A DNA stretch of 64,000 bases from Epiperipatus broadwayi (Eukaryota; Onychophora; Udeonychophora; Euonychophora; Peripatidae), in assembly GCA_028023455.1 (NCBI GenBank), contig JAQFVV010012489.1:2173881-2237880 (forward strand). Reading direction: 5' to 3'. Position 1 is the stretch's first letter, and every line of letters starts with the position of its first letter. Of this stretch, positions 12,904 to 23,604 are shown one piece after another. The notes under the pieces are model-generated. The model did no database searches. It saw only the letters and a list, made by a program, of their open reading frames with translations, and was not told where the DNA came from. Position numbers and translations under genes: made by a program.

Positions 12904-14689
12904 CTAAAAGGAAAAAAACAAAAAATAAATATACATATAATCAATCACAAAATATAATATTTAACAAAAGTAAATGTAGAAATAATAATTAGATTTTCAA
13001 TGTTTTACAACTTCCTTCATAAATCTTTTGTTTTATTTAGTGCAATTTGATGATTTGTTTTTATCTTTTCATAAATTTCTGAGTGAAAAATTATAATAGA
13101 AGTTATCATTGAACAATACAGTCTTTACAAAAAAAAACTACGTCTCATAATCCACTTTTTACAATGATGTATTTAATATTGGCAGTTTCGACTTACTATC
13201 AATCTTTTTCAGATCTAAAAGTGTAATAACTTTATCTAATTTATATACATATCATTATTTTACATATCCCAAATACATAATATATACAATTAAAAGTTAT
13301 ATATATGTGCAAACATATAAACCAAACAAATATATATTCATAATATTAATGGGATGTATCTACATATACTAAAATATATTATTAAAATTATTCAATATTT
13401 TCAACTCATATTTATGAAAATAGGATTTTTTTTTTGAAAAAGATTTAATAAAAGCAATGCAATAACAGTGGAAGAAGTTTTGATCATCTTGGAAGTATTA
13501 TTGTATACTCTATATACTAAAAAATGATTGTCTTTGAACAATTCATCATTACAATCGATGCAAATTTATTGTGTTTCTATTTTACTATACATAAAAATGC
13601 CTTGAAATTGTCCACTGCAAGACTCGTGACTTTTCAAAAGATCTTCACAGAAATACAGCGAAAGAGAAGACTAGTATTTACCAAGCATATTGATTACAAA
13701 TTGTGAAGGTTATAGCATTTTTTACTTTTGTTTTACTCTCTATCTAAGAATATCTAAATATCCATTTACTGACAAATATTAAAAGAAAAATCCTAAACAT
13801 GAAAAAATTTTCAACTTTTATCCAGTCTGGATTTGAACAAATTTTTTGTGTGCATACTGGAGTTTATTTGCATTTTGTTTATTTTTCACTCGTAATTTGT
13901 GTATTGTTTTAACTTTAGATATAGTGGTTTAATAAACAGCGCAGAAATTAAATGTATAAAGGAAGTCAATTTTATTTAATAATTATAATTAGATATGCTG
14001 AAACTATTTGAATATTTTTTTTTCTAAATAAAACAAATTATTTATTTAATTTTCTTATTTGTATTTATTATTGTCCTAGCTTCAATCTTAATTAATTTAA
14101 TCTTTCCTAATATTGCAATTTTGTCTTTCAATATATGATTCAGATTTTTACAATCGTTATTTCTAACATTTTGAAAAATTTAATATATTGATATTTTCCA
14201 TTTTTGTTATAATTAATTTGTATTACTTTTTGCAACTTCAATTAACTTTTAAGACCTTATATATTTAGGAATTACCATTATTTTGATTCAAACAATTTAT
14301 GTAATTTTAGAATCCTCTAAAGTAACAATTTTTCTTATGCAACTATAAATTTGATTTTCAAGTGCTTGGACACTATGTTAAAAAAAGTTTATAATAATAT
14401 ATATGTTTTCAATTGCAATTACAATAATAATATATATGTTTTGAATCAAGCTTACCACTTTCGAAGCCTACTATAGCACTGAGAGTGAAGTGGGAGAGTG
14501 TGCATATATATCTGCAATACATTTATTCAAATATATTCAAATTATATGGCCCATTTTTTCGATAGTGGGAAGCAAGATTTTTATTAATGGAGTTAGGATT
14601 AGTAGAAAATTAATTATTAGAGAATTTTATTGAGATAATTTAAAAAATTACAACATTTTACAAAAGTGAGATGTCAGAAATTTTTGAAT
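12904..14689 (-). other. Intron between terminal exon and C2-core exon, proximal part
   Basis: AT-rich intronic DNA following the acceptor ccttttag. It carries short TA-rich microsatellites and no recognisable element before the hAT remnant. Confidence 0.6.
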
Positions 14690-16400
14690 GAAATTTTTAC
14701 AGCTGTACATTAGATGCTAGATATTTTATATTTTGTAATTTTTAATGATATACTGTCAACTTAGATTCATCAGTAATTTTATTTCTGGATGTCTTTTATA
14801 AAATTAATTTCTGAAAATAGCAATTCACATACATAAATAGAGGATTAATATAGTTATTACTAGTATTTTAAAATAACTAAAGGTTGCAGGATCAGCATTC
14901 TAAGTTTTTAATATCTTCTCTAAAGCATTTATTTTTATTATACCCAACAATCAATCATTTTCAAGTTATTTCTCAAATTAGTTAAATGTCTTCTGTGTGA
15001 ACATCAATTAATTGTAATTTTAAATCATCCAAATTCAACCACACTTTTAAATAATTTTTCTGCTAATGTACCTGGATATAAAATAAGTTTTGATGTTTTT
15101 TAAAATTGTTTGAACTGTATAATCTTCATGAAAATTTGTTGCTTGATTGAATTATAGTAGAAAATTCTTGTACCAATTTATCTTGATTTGGTTTCTTATG
15201 AGATTCTATATCAACATTTTTTTTGTGTGTGTGTGTTTGGAAAATATTTATAGGTATTTGAAATAAGGTCATGATTAAAAATTTCTAATTTAGATTTGAT
15301 GCTTTCATTTAATCAAACATGACCATGACATTTATTAATATTTTGCAGTGTAATATTTAATTCCTTTAAGCAGAAACATTTATGATATATTTTCATTTGT
15401 AAAAAAACTTTTTTTTAAACCCTCAAATAATCATTGTAGAATTTTTACATAACTTAAGCATTGGGCATTATTATACATACATTATTTTATGATGAATTTG
15501 CCTCATTTAACAGTTCCAGGACTTTTTGATTATTTAAAGCATATGCATATATAAAATTGATTACAAAGCTCATAATATCATCCAATAAAACATGCTGATG
15601 TATAATGGAGTGAAAACCCAGAATAGTGTGTCCAATATGTTTGGTCATACTGCGAGCATGGTCAGTTGGTACTGGTAGACTTTGGTAAAGATTTTTCTTT
15701 GTTCAGCAGGACTTTGGTAAAGATTTTTCTCTGTTCAGCAAATGTATCTACAACTATGTTGCCAATAAATGATGCCATCAAGCGGCGCGCATGGTTAAAG
15801 GATTAAAGCCCTATTCTTTTATTGTTGTTTTCTAATGATGATAAACTAAGTAATTCTTCCTTGATATTGTTCCTAACACAATAATGAATAAAAATAGCCA
15901 AATAAGCAGATCCAACTATGTCAGTAGTCTCGCCAAGATAAAGAGAAATAAAACCAGAAATTTTTTTATTTTTTGCTAATGAGTTATATTTTTAATCATT
16001 TTCACAATTCTTTTACTATATTTCTAGACAAAGAATATCTTGTATCCATTGAATATTTTTTTGTTTTCAAAATCTTCAAAAAGAACTTGTGCACATTTGA
16101 ATCTTGCTTTTTTTAAATATTCACCATCATCTAAAAGTTTCCCATTTTAGCAATTATGCTTGAAGTAATATAACTAGAAGAAATTATATTTGACAGGCCA
16201 TCACTATGTTTAATAGGGATGTTGAGTAGCTTATTTTAATGACCCATGCAATAAATTCTTAATACCAGTTTACTGATGAGATTCTACATACTACTGCCTC
16301 AGAACTTAAATCACAAACTGTTTTATTGCTCTTATTTATCATGTTATATTTTTCTATTCATCAACTTTGGAATTCTCTGATATGTGATTGTGATATTTTT
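14690..16400 (-). pseudogene. Decayed hAT transposase (ZBED5/GTF2IRD2-like), copy 1
   Basis: Frame-broken minus-strand matches occur in the correct family order. Near 16130: SSYITSSIIAKMGKLLDDGE (the ..IAK.gKp.tdGE block). Near 15950: SLYLGETTDIVGSAYLAIFI (the lalDESTDi block, with Asp replaced by Gly). Near 15660: DHARSMTKHIG then HSIIHQHVLL and VINFIYAYALNNQKVLELLN. Near 14990: LQLIDVHTED. Near 14810: YVCELLFSEINFIKDIQ (hAT dimerisation domain). Stops and shifts break every segment. The element is old and cannot make transposase. Terminal repeats were not found. Confidence 0.75.
15678..15740. repeat. 32-bp tandem duplication inside the hAT remnant
   Basis: The unit gactttggtaaagattttt followed by ctttgttcagcag occurs twice head to tail at 15678 and 15710, with one difference. 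It lies within decayed transposase sequence. Confidence 0.85.
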
Positions 16401-17001
16401 GTTTTTACTTACACTAGTCAAAAAAATTGGAATAGCAAAAAAATTTTCAGAAAAAAAATATTGAAAAAAATCTTTTTGTAAAAATTAATTTTTAAAATTC
16501 TTTATATGTATAAATATAATATTATTTCTCACTGATCTGTTCTATGTTTGGTATGCGTAAGCACTAATAATGTATTTACTGTTTTCTTTCCACACTGCCA
16601 GAGTGCTACATGATGTATGCTGGTCACTGACACATTTAAATGCATGTATCATGAGAAACAGTAAGAAATATGTATCAATTACAAAGCAGAGTGTAGTATG
16701 ACAAGAAAAATCAATTTTTGCTAATTTTTCTCATACAAAATAATACTTTGTAATAATTATTAACAAATAATATTTGCATTAAAGTCACCACCAATGTTTT
16801 CTCTTCTGGCATGCATGCCATAGTATGATTAGACTATAGTATTGCAAATTCTAATTCTAAGAACTAACAAGTTTAAGCGATTATCACTAAAAATTGTTAA
16901 TAAAATAATTTTAAAAAGTCACAAATAATTAATATGTAAACAATGAAAAATTATTATTATTATTCTCTCTTTTTTATTAATTAAATTGGTATACTTCTGT
17001 T

Positions 17002-17053
17002 AGATTTTATTTCTACTTAAAATTGAAAGATTTTATTTCTACTTAAAATTGAA
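17002..17053. repeat. 26-bp perfect tandem duplication
   Basis: agattttatttctacttaaa plus attgaa is repeated exactly, at 17002-17027 and 17028-17053, in the intron ~125 bases from the C2-core exon. Confidence 0.9.
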
Positions 17054-17177
17054 ACATTAAGATAATATATAAAAAATTTCATAAGTCACCAAATAAATAA
17101 TTATATTTTTTATTAACAGACAAAAAGAAAAGTATTTAAAAATTATTTTAAAACTCAAAGAACTTAAAACTTTGTAC

Positions 17178-17302
17178 CTGGATGTGGTCAGGTAATCCTG
17201 TACTATCCATTCGACTGGCAACATTAACTGTGTTACCCCATATATCGTATTGTGGTTTTCTAGCTCCTATCACACCGGCTACAACTGGACCCACATTCAT
17301 TC
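17178..17302 (-). CDS. rut: Adenylyl cyclase exon: C2 active-site core
   Basis: The exon opens with GA, completing the Gly codon from the exon 15 kb upstream, and runs 41 codons to CAG before gtacaa. It contains [20 protein letters not shown] then [20 protein letters not shown]. By homology, the Asp of QYDIWG recognises adenine, and the Asn and Arg of NVASR are the transition-state residues contributed by C2. All are present, so the catalytic set appears intact. A Ty3-type retrotransposon begins only ~240 bases into the adjoining intron. Confidence 0.93.
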
Positions 17303-17541
17303 CTATTTCAAAATTAAAAAAAATTAAAAATATCTTCTATTTATGATACATAGTCATGTAGCAATTAAGCTATCAATTATTTCAAATAAACTGATTGATA
17401 AAGAAATTGACTTAAATAAGGCGTCTAAATATCAGCAAATGTGAGTGAAAAGGTAAAGCCTGTAAATTTTAAAATAATCAGCCAATCGCATGCAAAAGAT
17501 ATAAAGAAATATTATATTTGGAAGTAGATAATGTTTTATAT

Positions 17542-19449
17542 TGTGAGAGAACCATATGAGCCTCACCTAAAACAATTTGTGTTTCTTTGTGAATTTAACT
17601 GTGCCTATATCGAATCAACAGATATAAATAACTTACACCTATCTTAAGCTTTTCATGTATCAGCTATATATATATAGACTAGTTAGTATTAAAAGAATAA
17701 TTCTAAAAATGAATAATTCTAGTTTATTTATACACACACATAAATAAAATGTTTCTAACTAATAGTATTTTTTTTTGTTAATATAAAACTTGACATGTGA
17801 CAAAGCCTTAAGTCAACATTGCATTTTTATCAGTTGAAACAAAGGAAATAAATGTTTGGGGTTCATTACAAATTGTATATTTTAAACAATAGAGCGTGAG
17901 CATGATTATGTGATATCCTTGCTGAAATTAATCCAGTATAAAAATGAACTAATATTGTTATAACAATAATCTTCTATTTAGTTATCAAGGCAAGAACTAT
18001 GTTTGTAAATTTAAATGTGTTCGAATTTAGAACACATTTAAGAAAAAATTAAAAAAAAGAAGATTCAATATTTTAAAACCTGCTTCAAGTAATTAATTTA
18101 CTGCCTTTGAATATTATAAAGAACTATAAAAAAATAATCATTGTAATTAACAAGGTTATAAAAGTTATCAACGTCTTCAAAATGAGTTTACAAAATATAT
18201 ATTTAAGAAGACAAAAATTTATAAAGATGTTCTGTGGCTAGATAATTTATGCCAGGGATTTCTACTGATGTTTTAAACCCGAATATGTAAATTTATTCCT
18301 ACTTAAGTAATGCCTAAAATATAATCGTCGTAATTCTCATTTAAAAAGCTGCTTTAATATTGGAGTATTATATTGAAGAAGATGTTAAATATTTTACTAC
18401 ATAAATATTTAAAGAATGAATATCTGGATTGCCTCTTCGAAGGATGATCAATGAACTTTATGTTTCAACATTCATCATCATTTTATTTCGTCTAAGGAGG
18501 GATATAAAACCGCATTCTTTCTCGTCTTGGATTACTTCATTGTATAATTTAAGAACTCTTAAACTTTATTTCCTTTGTGGATAATTATATTTACTTAGAA
18601 AAATTACTTTGCATATTAAAGTGGAGAACTGATAAGATGAACACTTTATTTTTTTTATTTATTTAGTAAAATTTAGATGTTGATATTTTGATATATACTC
18701 TGATGGAAATGACAGCTGACTAAGGTAAACGTTTTTAAATTATTTCAATTTGGAAGTTTTATTATATTCCAAATTGAATCTTACATGACAATTAACATAA
18801 TATATTTTTAAACATACATAACTAATATCAGAATACATTCTACTATTAATCTAGTGTGAATGGATGTTATCGTATATACACATACAACACACACTGAATC
18901 ATTTTAATGACACAATAGGAGATTTATAATGTATCATGTGTATTATTTATTATACACATGATTTTAAATTATATATATATGTAAATGATTACATTATTTT
19001 TTTTTTTTTTGAATATTAAATAATTTATTAGTGTATATAAGCACAGATTATAATTCTAAATTTTAATGTTTTTATGTGATAATATTTTGTTTTTTATTAC
19101 TGATTAAAATGTGTTAAACTTGATTTCAAAATTAAACAGGTCTCGTTTGTTTATTTTGTTTAGTCGTTTTATAAAATCAACTTAGTGATTTAATATTTAT
19201 AAAGAAGTTATATATAGCTTATATTAAATTTATTATTACTATGGGATATTTGTGGAAATGCCTGAAGAGAGTCGATTGCAAATTTCTACTCTGAGCTCGA
19301 ATTCCGAGAGTAACGAGGTTATTAATAGAGGAGTGAATTGGATTGTATTTTAAATCACATCATCCATGGCATTCTATAAGAAGACTCAAAGTCCAACTAT
19401 AGCTAGATGCGACTTCCTTGAGTCCTGAAAAGGATCGTCCCGTTATACA
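17542..19449 (+). repeat. 5' LTR of the Ty3 element
   Basis: The repeat begins TGTGAGAG and, if the canonical CA end is right, stops at ...gttataca immediately before the primer site. At ~1.9 kb it is long for a Ty3-type LTR. It contains tataaa-like AT blocks and several imperfect palindromes; promoter and polyadenylation signals cannot be placed with confidence. Confidence 0.88.
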
Positions 19450-19468
19450 TGGCGCCCATACTTAAGGC
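19450..19468 (+). other. Primer-binding site of the Ty3 element
   Basis: tggcgcccatacttaaggc directly follows the 5' LTR. The first eight bases TGGCGCCC are those used by lysine-tRNA primed elements. The rest diverges, so the primer tRNA is uncertain. Confidence 0.6.
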
Positions 19469-19820
19469 ATGAAACAGTACTTTTCCATTAGTTAAATCCA
19501 TAGTTTAAAAAAAAAAAAAAAATTATATGAGTATGCTGTGAATTGGTAAAATCACTGAACAATAAATAATAGAGACCTTGAAATAAAATAAACCGTAGCA
19601 AACAGATAAATCAATCGCTTTAAAATAAATAAATAAATACAATTATAATTTGGGCATTAAAATATGTATTATAACAACATCTTATAAAAGTAGGAAAAAT
19701 AGTATTACATTTAGGGTCAAAAGCACAGCATGAAATCTTATGGCATATATTAAATTATTACTTTGAAAGAAAAGTTACTTATATTTATATATAACTTTAA
19801 ATTTTTTTTTTTTTTCGTTA
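19469..19820 (+). other. Untranslated leader of the Ty3 element
   Basis: AT-rich leader between the primer site and the first ATG, ending in a T-rich run. No open frame or recognised structure. Confidence 0.6.
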
Positions 19821-21464
19821 ATGATAACTAGAAGTGGGAAAAAGCTAATAATAATGGAAGTAAAAAGTTTCGAAGAATCTTTAAGTAATAAAGATAGTGA
19901 AATAGAAATTACTTCAATTAGTGATGAACAAGGGTCTTTACAAGTCCTAATGTCTGAGGGGTCTGTAGAAGAAGTTGAACATCCTTCACAAGTTCATATG
20001 ACAGATCAAATATTACCCCAAACACAAAAGGTAACTGAAGCTATAATAGTACAGCCTCAAGGAAGTGATAATTATATGGCTCAATTGGTCCGAATGATAA
20101 TGGATATGAAAGCTGATATGGTCACCAAAGCTGATATGAATAATATGAATTCTGATATGAATAAAATGAATTCTAAGATGGATAATATGAAAGCTGATAT
20201 AAATAATATAAAAGCTGATATGAATAATATGGCAAGCAAAGCTGATATAAATAATATCAAAGCTGATATAAATAATATAAAAACTGATATTAATAATATG
20301 GCAACCAAAGCTGATATAAATAATATAAAAGCTGATATGAATAATATGGCAACCAAAGCTGATATGAATAATATAAATGCTGATATAAATAAAATGAATG
20401 CTGATATGAAGGGAGAAATGGCTAGAATGAACGATAATATGGTAACTAAAGTTGATATGGATTATATGGAAAAGAAATTAAAAGAAGACATAATTTCTAT
20501 AAAAGAAGAGTTAAAGAAAGATATTGATAATGTTAAAGAAAAGATGCAAGTAGAAATCAAAGATGTTGAAAATAAATTGTGTGAAGAAATGAAACAATTA
20601 TCATTAGATTTAAATAATGTTCAAAAAGATAATGTTGAAACGAAACAAACAGTAAATGAAGTGAGAAAAGAGATGAATGAAGGAAACTTACAATGTCAAC
20701 AACGTTTTAAAGAATTTAGTTGTAGTGTAACTAGTCAATTAAAAATCAAATATCAAGACATTCACCAGAGCCAGGAAACATTTAAAAATGAAATCCAAAC
20801 AAATCAAGAAAAGTACCATGAAAAGATTCAAGAAAAATTTCAAGATATTTATGTGAAAGTAAATCAGTTGAATACAAAACAGAGTGATGAGATAGAAACA
20901 AGGATGGATTTTAGTGAATCCATAAAACAAGACTTAAGGCAGCTTAGAGATAAAGTGGCTTTAAATGAAGCAGATATAATTATAACTAAAAAGGCTTTAG
21001 AAATAATTATAAAGGACACAAGTGGAACACAGAACCAAACACATCACATAAATAAAACCACTACCCAAAATTTTATCCATGTTGAATCTCAATTAGATAA
21101 AAATTCACAAAATATAGAAAGGCAATTAAGTGAACATAGCCCAAATATACAAGATGATAAAGATAAGAGAAATGTAGAAAATAATTCAGATACATTTACC
21201 CGAGATCTTAATGATGCAAGAAAATCCCTATTAGAATCTATCTTTCCACATCAAATGATGCAAGAAAATGAAGAATATTTTATTCATGATAATTTTGATG
21301 AAGTTAATCCTAACATAAATCAAAGTAATTCAGATTTACCTATGCTAACACCACATATCAATTCTACAGTGCTAAATAAACCATATAATCATACAACACG
21401 AATACCATTAATCAATTTGTGCGACTCAAGGTTTTTAAGGGATTACCAAGTGAAGCACCCATAG
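19821..21464 (+). CDS. Ty3 element ORF: long coiled-coil Gag N-terminal protein
   Basis: An uninterrupted 547-codon frame starting at the first ATG after the leader. Residues 1-90 are acidic and Ser-rich. Residues ~95-215 are an array of heptads of the type KADINNI/KADMNNM, interrupted every two or three units by two residues (AS or AT). Residues ~215-400 continue as a charged coiled coil (EEMKQLSLDLNNVQKDN). The C-terminal part is Asn/Gln-rich. The frame ends shortly after the point where the capsid frame begins, so it is probably the N-terminal region of Gag separated by a frame break near 21410-21430. A separate accessory ORF is the alternative. No enzymatic motif is visible. Confidence 0.8.
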   Translation: MITRSGKKLIIMEVKSFEESLSNKDSEIEITSISDEQGSLQVLMSEGSVEEVEHPSQVHMTDQILPQTQKVTEAIIVQPQGSDNYMAQLVRMIMDMKADMVTKADMNNMNSDMNKMNSKMDNMKADINNIKADMNNMASKADINNIKADINNIKTDINNMATKADINNIKADMNNMATKADMNNINADINKMNADMKGEMARMNDNMVTKVDMDYMEKKLKEDIISIKEELKKDIDNVKEKMQVEIKDVENKLCEEMKQLSLDLNNVQKDNVETKQTVNEVRKEMNEGNLQCQQRFKEFSCSVTSQLKIKYQDIHQSQETFKNEIQTNQEKYHEKIQEKFQDIYVKVNQLNTKQSDEIETRMDFSESIKQDLRQLRDKVALNEADIIITKKALEIIIKDTSGTQNQTHHINKTTTQNFIHVESQLDKNSQNIERQLSEHSPNIQDDKDKRNVENNSDTFTRDLNDARKSLLESIFPHQMMQENEEYFIHDNFDEVNPNINQSNSDLPMLTPHINSTVLNKPYNHTTRIPLINLCDSRFLRDYQVKHP

Positions 21465-22162
21465 AACACCTTAAGAGTCTCAATTTATATTTTTCAGTAA
21501 ATAAGATTTTGACTGAGGGAGAAAAACTGATTATTGCATATAGTCATTTACAGGGGGATGCGCTCCTATGGTGGGAGTCATTATTCAAAACTCCATCCAC
21601 ATTTAATGATTACCAAATTATGTTAATTAAAAATTTTTGGAGTAGGGATAAACAAGAAACATTACTTTATCAACTATTTCAAGAGAAATATAGGCCCACT
21701 CCGGGGGAAACATTAACTAAATTCTTCCGACGTCAAGTCACCAAACTTAGAACATTGAGTACTTATCATTTAACAGAAGGTGATATTGTTCGTATTGTCA
21801 AAAGAAACTTACCATGGAAAATTGAGCAAACGTTGTTATGCACAAACACCAATAGTATAGAAAAAGTAACAGAATTACTTAACAGTATTGATTTAAATAA
21901 TACTAACATATTATCAAGAACTACTGAAAAGAGAAAAGAAGAACTCACAGTAAATACTATTTATTATAAAAAAAGAAAGAATAATAATGACATAAATCAT
22001 TGGAAAGGGAAGTCATTACAGCTAATCCCTTCTCATACGTACTCAAATAAGAGTAATCAAATATCAAATAATAAAAACAAGATGAATCCTCTCAATAGCC
22101 CACAAAAATGTCAGCCTACAACCAGTAAACATGCACTGAAAATACAACAGAAACCAAACTGA
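21419..22162 (+). CDS. Ty3 element Gag capsid region
   Basis: This 247-codon frame overlaps the previous ORF. It carries the retrotransposon Gag signature: VFKGLPSEAPIEHLKSL near residues 5-21, LQGDALLWWESL near 44-55, then YRPTPGETLTKFFRRQ and an Leu-rich helix. It forms the particle shell. The C-terminal part is basic and Asn/Ser-rich and shows no CCHC zinc knuckle, unlike many Gag proteins. It ends before the protease frame, which lies in a different phase. Confidence 0.85.
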   Translation: MRLKVFKGLPSEAPIEHLKSLNLYFSVNKILTEGEKLIIAYSHLQGDALLWWESLFKTPSTFNDYQIMLIKNFWSRDKQETLLYQLFQEKYRPTPGETLTKFFRRQVTKLRTLSTYHLTEGDIVRIVKRNLPWKIEQTLLCTNTNSIEKVTELLNSIDLNNTNILSRTTEKRKEELTVNTIYYKKRKNNNDINHWKGKSLQLIPSHTYSNKSNQISNNKNKMNPLNSPQKCQPTTSKHALKIQQKPN

Positions 22163-22170
22163 AAAGGTAC

Positions 22171-22659
22171 TTGGGGTCATATTCCTCACCTCAAGAAGCC
22201 GAAAAAACAATGAGGGACATAAATAGAATGGAAAGCTGGGAAATTACTAATTTGATGCACTCATGGGAGGACAGATCACCTGATTTTGCTTTGCAAAGTT
22301 GCCCCATGATAGAGGTGTTGTTTGAGGACATACCGGTAAATGCATTATTAGATTCTGGTAGTCAAATATCAGTGGTGTCAGATGCATTCTATCATAAAGT
22401 TCTGACAAAAAACCCTAACATCAAAATCTTACCACTAAAATCCACACAAGTCACCTTGGCGAATAATAGAAAGGCCAAATTATTACAAAAACAAATTTGG
22501 ATACAAATTGAAATTGGCCAAACAACCCTCTATCATGTCTTTCTTATATTAGATGGCTTAATACATGAGGCTATCTTAGGAGCAGATTTCCTCCACATGA
22601 ACCATTCTACCCTTGATTTCTCAAATAAGATAGGATTAATGATGAGGTTTTGGAAATGA
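22171..22659 (+). CDS. Ty3 element aspartic protease
   Basis: The frame runs 162 codons and has no ATG at its left edge, so it is presumably reached by frameshift or was once continuous with Gag. It contains the retropepsin active site LLDSGSQIS (Asp 61) and the conserved ILGADFL near residues 135-141. It matures Gag-Pol. The frame ends ~10 bases past the start of the reverse transcriptase frame, near a short T run. Confidence 0.87.
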   Translation: MGSYSSPQEAEKTMRDINRMESWEITNLMHSWEDRSPDFALQSCPMIEVLFEDIPVNALLDSGSQISVVSDAFYHKVLTKNPNIKILPLKSTQVTLANNRKAKLLQKQIWIQIEIGQTTLYHVFLILDGLIHEAILGADFLHMNHSTLDFSNKIGLMMRFWK

Positions 22660-23255
22660 CATTGCGTCCAAAATATGGTCTTTTTGAGGTTGAATGTATG
22701 ATATCTGTAATTCCACAAGCACTAATTGAAAGTAAAATCGCAGAATCTAATTTACTTGGAGGCGATGGCAAAATTAAATTACAATCTGTTATTAATGAAT
22801 CTGGCCCTATTTTTTCAGAAATACCAGGGATAATAAAGGGTTTCCAGCAGAAAATAAATCTTATACATGACCAACCCTTTCAATCCAAATTGTATCCTAT
22901 ACCATACCAATATCGTGAAGAGATCACAAAACAAATCAATAAGATGCTAGATTGGGGAATTATTTCCAAATGTTCTTCACCTTATTGTAATCCAATTGTT
23001 ACTGTGAAGAAGAAAGATGGGTCGATGAGATTTTGTTTGGATGCTCGTCAACTGAACAAAATTACGGTTCCTGATAGGAACATCCCACCACCCATCCACG
23101 AATTGTTCATGAAGTTTGGAAATAAGAAGGTATTCTCTACCTTTGACTTAACCTCCAGTTATTGGCAAATCGAACTCTATCCTAATGATCGCCAATATAC
23201 TGCCTTCCGATATGAGGGTTTTACCTATCAGTTTCCCTTTTGGATTGATCAATAG
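22650..23255 (+). CDS. Ty3 element reverse transcriptase, N-terminal part
   Basis: Residues ~70-200 show RT fingers and palm: a YPIPYQYREEI block, VKKKDGSMRFCLDARQLN and FSTFDLTSSYWQIEL with the first catalytic Asp (166). The frame is lost after GFTYQFPF, where the expected motif continues in another phase. It therefore cannot alone make an active enzyme. Confidence 0.88.
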   Translation: MEMTLRPKYGLFEVECMISVIPQALIESKIAESNLLGGDGKIKLQSVINESGPIFSEIPGIIKGFQQKINLIHDQPFQSKLYPIPYQYREEITKQINKMLDWGIISKCSSPYCNPIVTVKKKDGSMRFCLDARQLNKITVPDRNIPPPIHELFMKFGNKKVFSTFDLTSSYWQIELYPNDRQYTAFRYEGFTYQFPFWIDQ

Positions 23256-23604
23256 TGGTGCTGACCTTATACGAGGTTTGGATAAAACCTTATCCCCTGA
23301 GGTCAAACAGATCATTACAATTTATGTGGATGATGTAATTATTGCATCTACCACTATTGAAGAACACCTTCAACATCTAAGATTATTTTTTTAAAGAGTG
23401 CTGTGTGAAGGGAATTAAAATCAATTTCAAGAAAAGCACGGTATGTTTTCTTAGGACATATCATTGGATGCAATGGGATAAGACCTCATCCTGATAAGAT
23501 CAGTGCCATACAGAACTTCCCAAAACCCATGAGTAGAAAACAAATTAGGTCATTCTTGGGACTGCAATTTCTACAATCGTTTTTATCGAAAGTTCTCTGA
23601 CCAC
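23236..23604 (+). pseudogene. Ty3 element reverse transcriptase, palm and thumb, frame-broken
   Basis: The RT continues in frame 1 with FPFGLINSGADL and the catalytic box YVDDVIIAS, then stops at 23392 after a run of T. Connection-domain signatures (KINFKKS, FLGHI-like, PHPDKI) follow in other phases up to 23604. At least two more frame changes occur between the catalytic box and RNase H. Confidence 0.8.

Noticed and set aside
20081-20930. Hydrophobic minus-strand frames opposite the coiled-coil ORF (repeated ILFISA-type units)
   Set aside because: They are produced by the complement of the heptad-coding repeat, so apparent membrane segments are meaningless.
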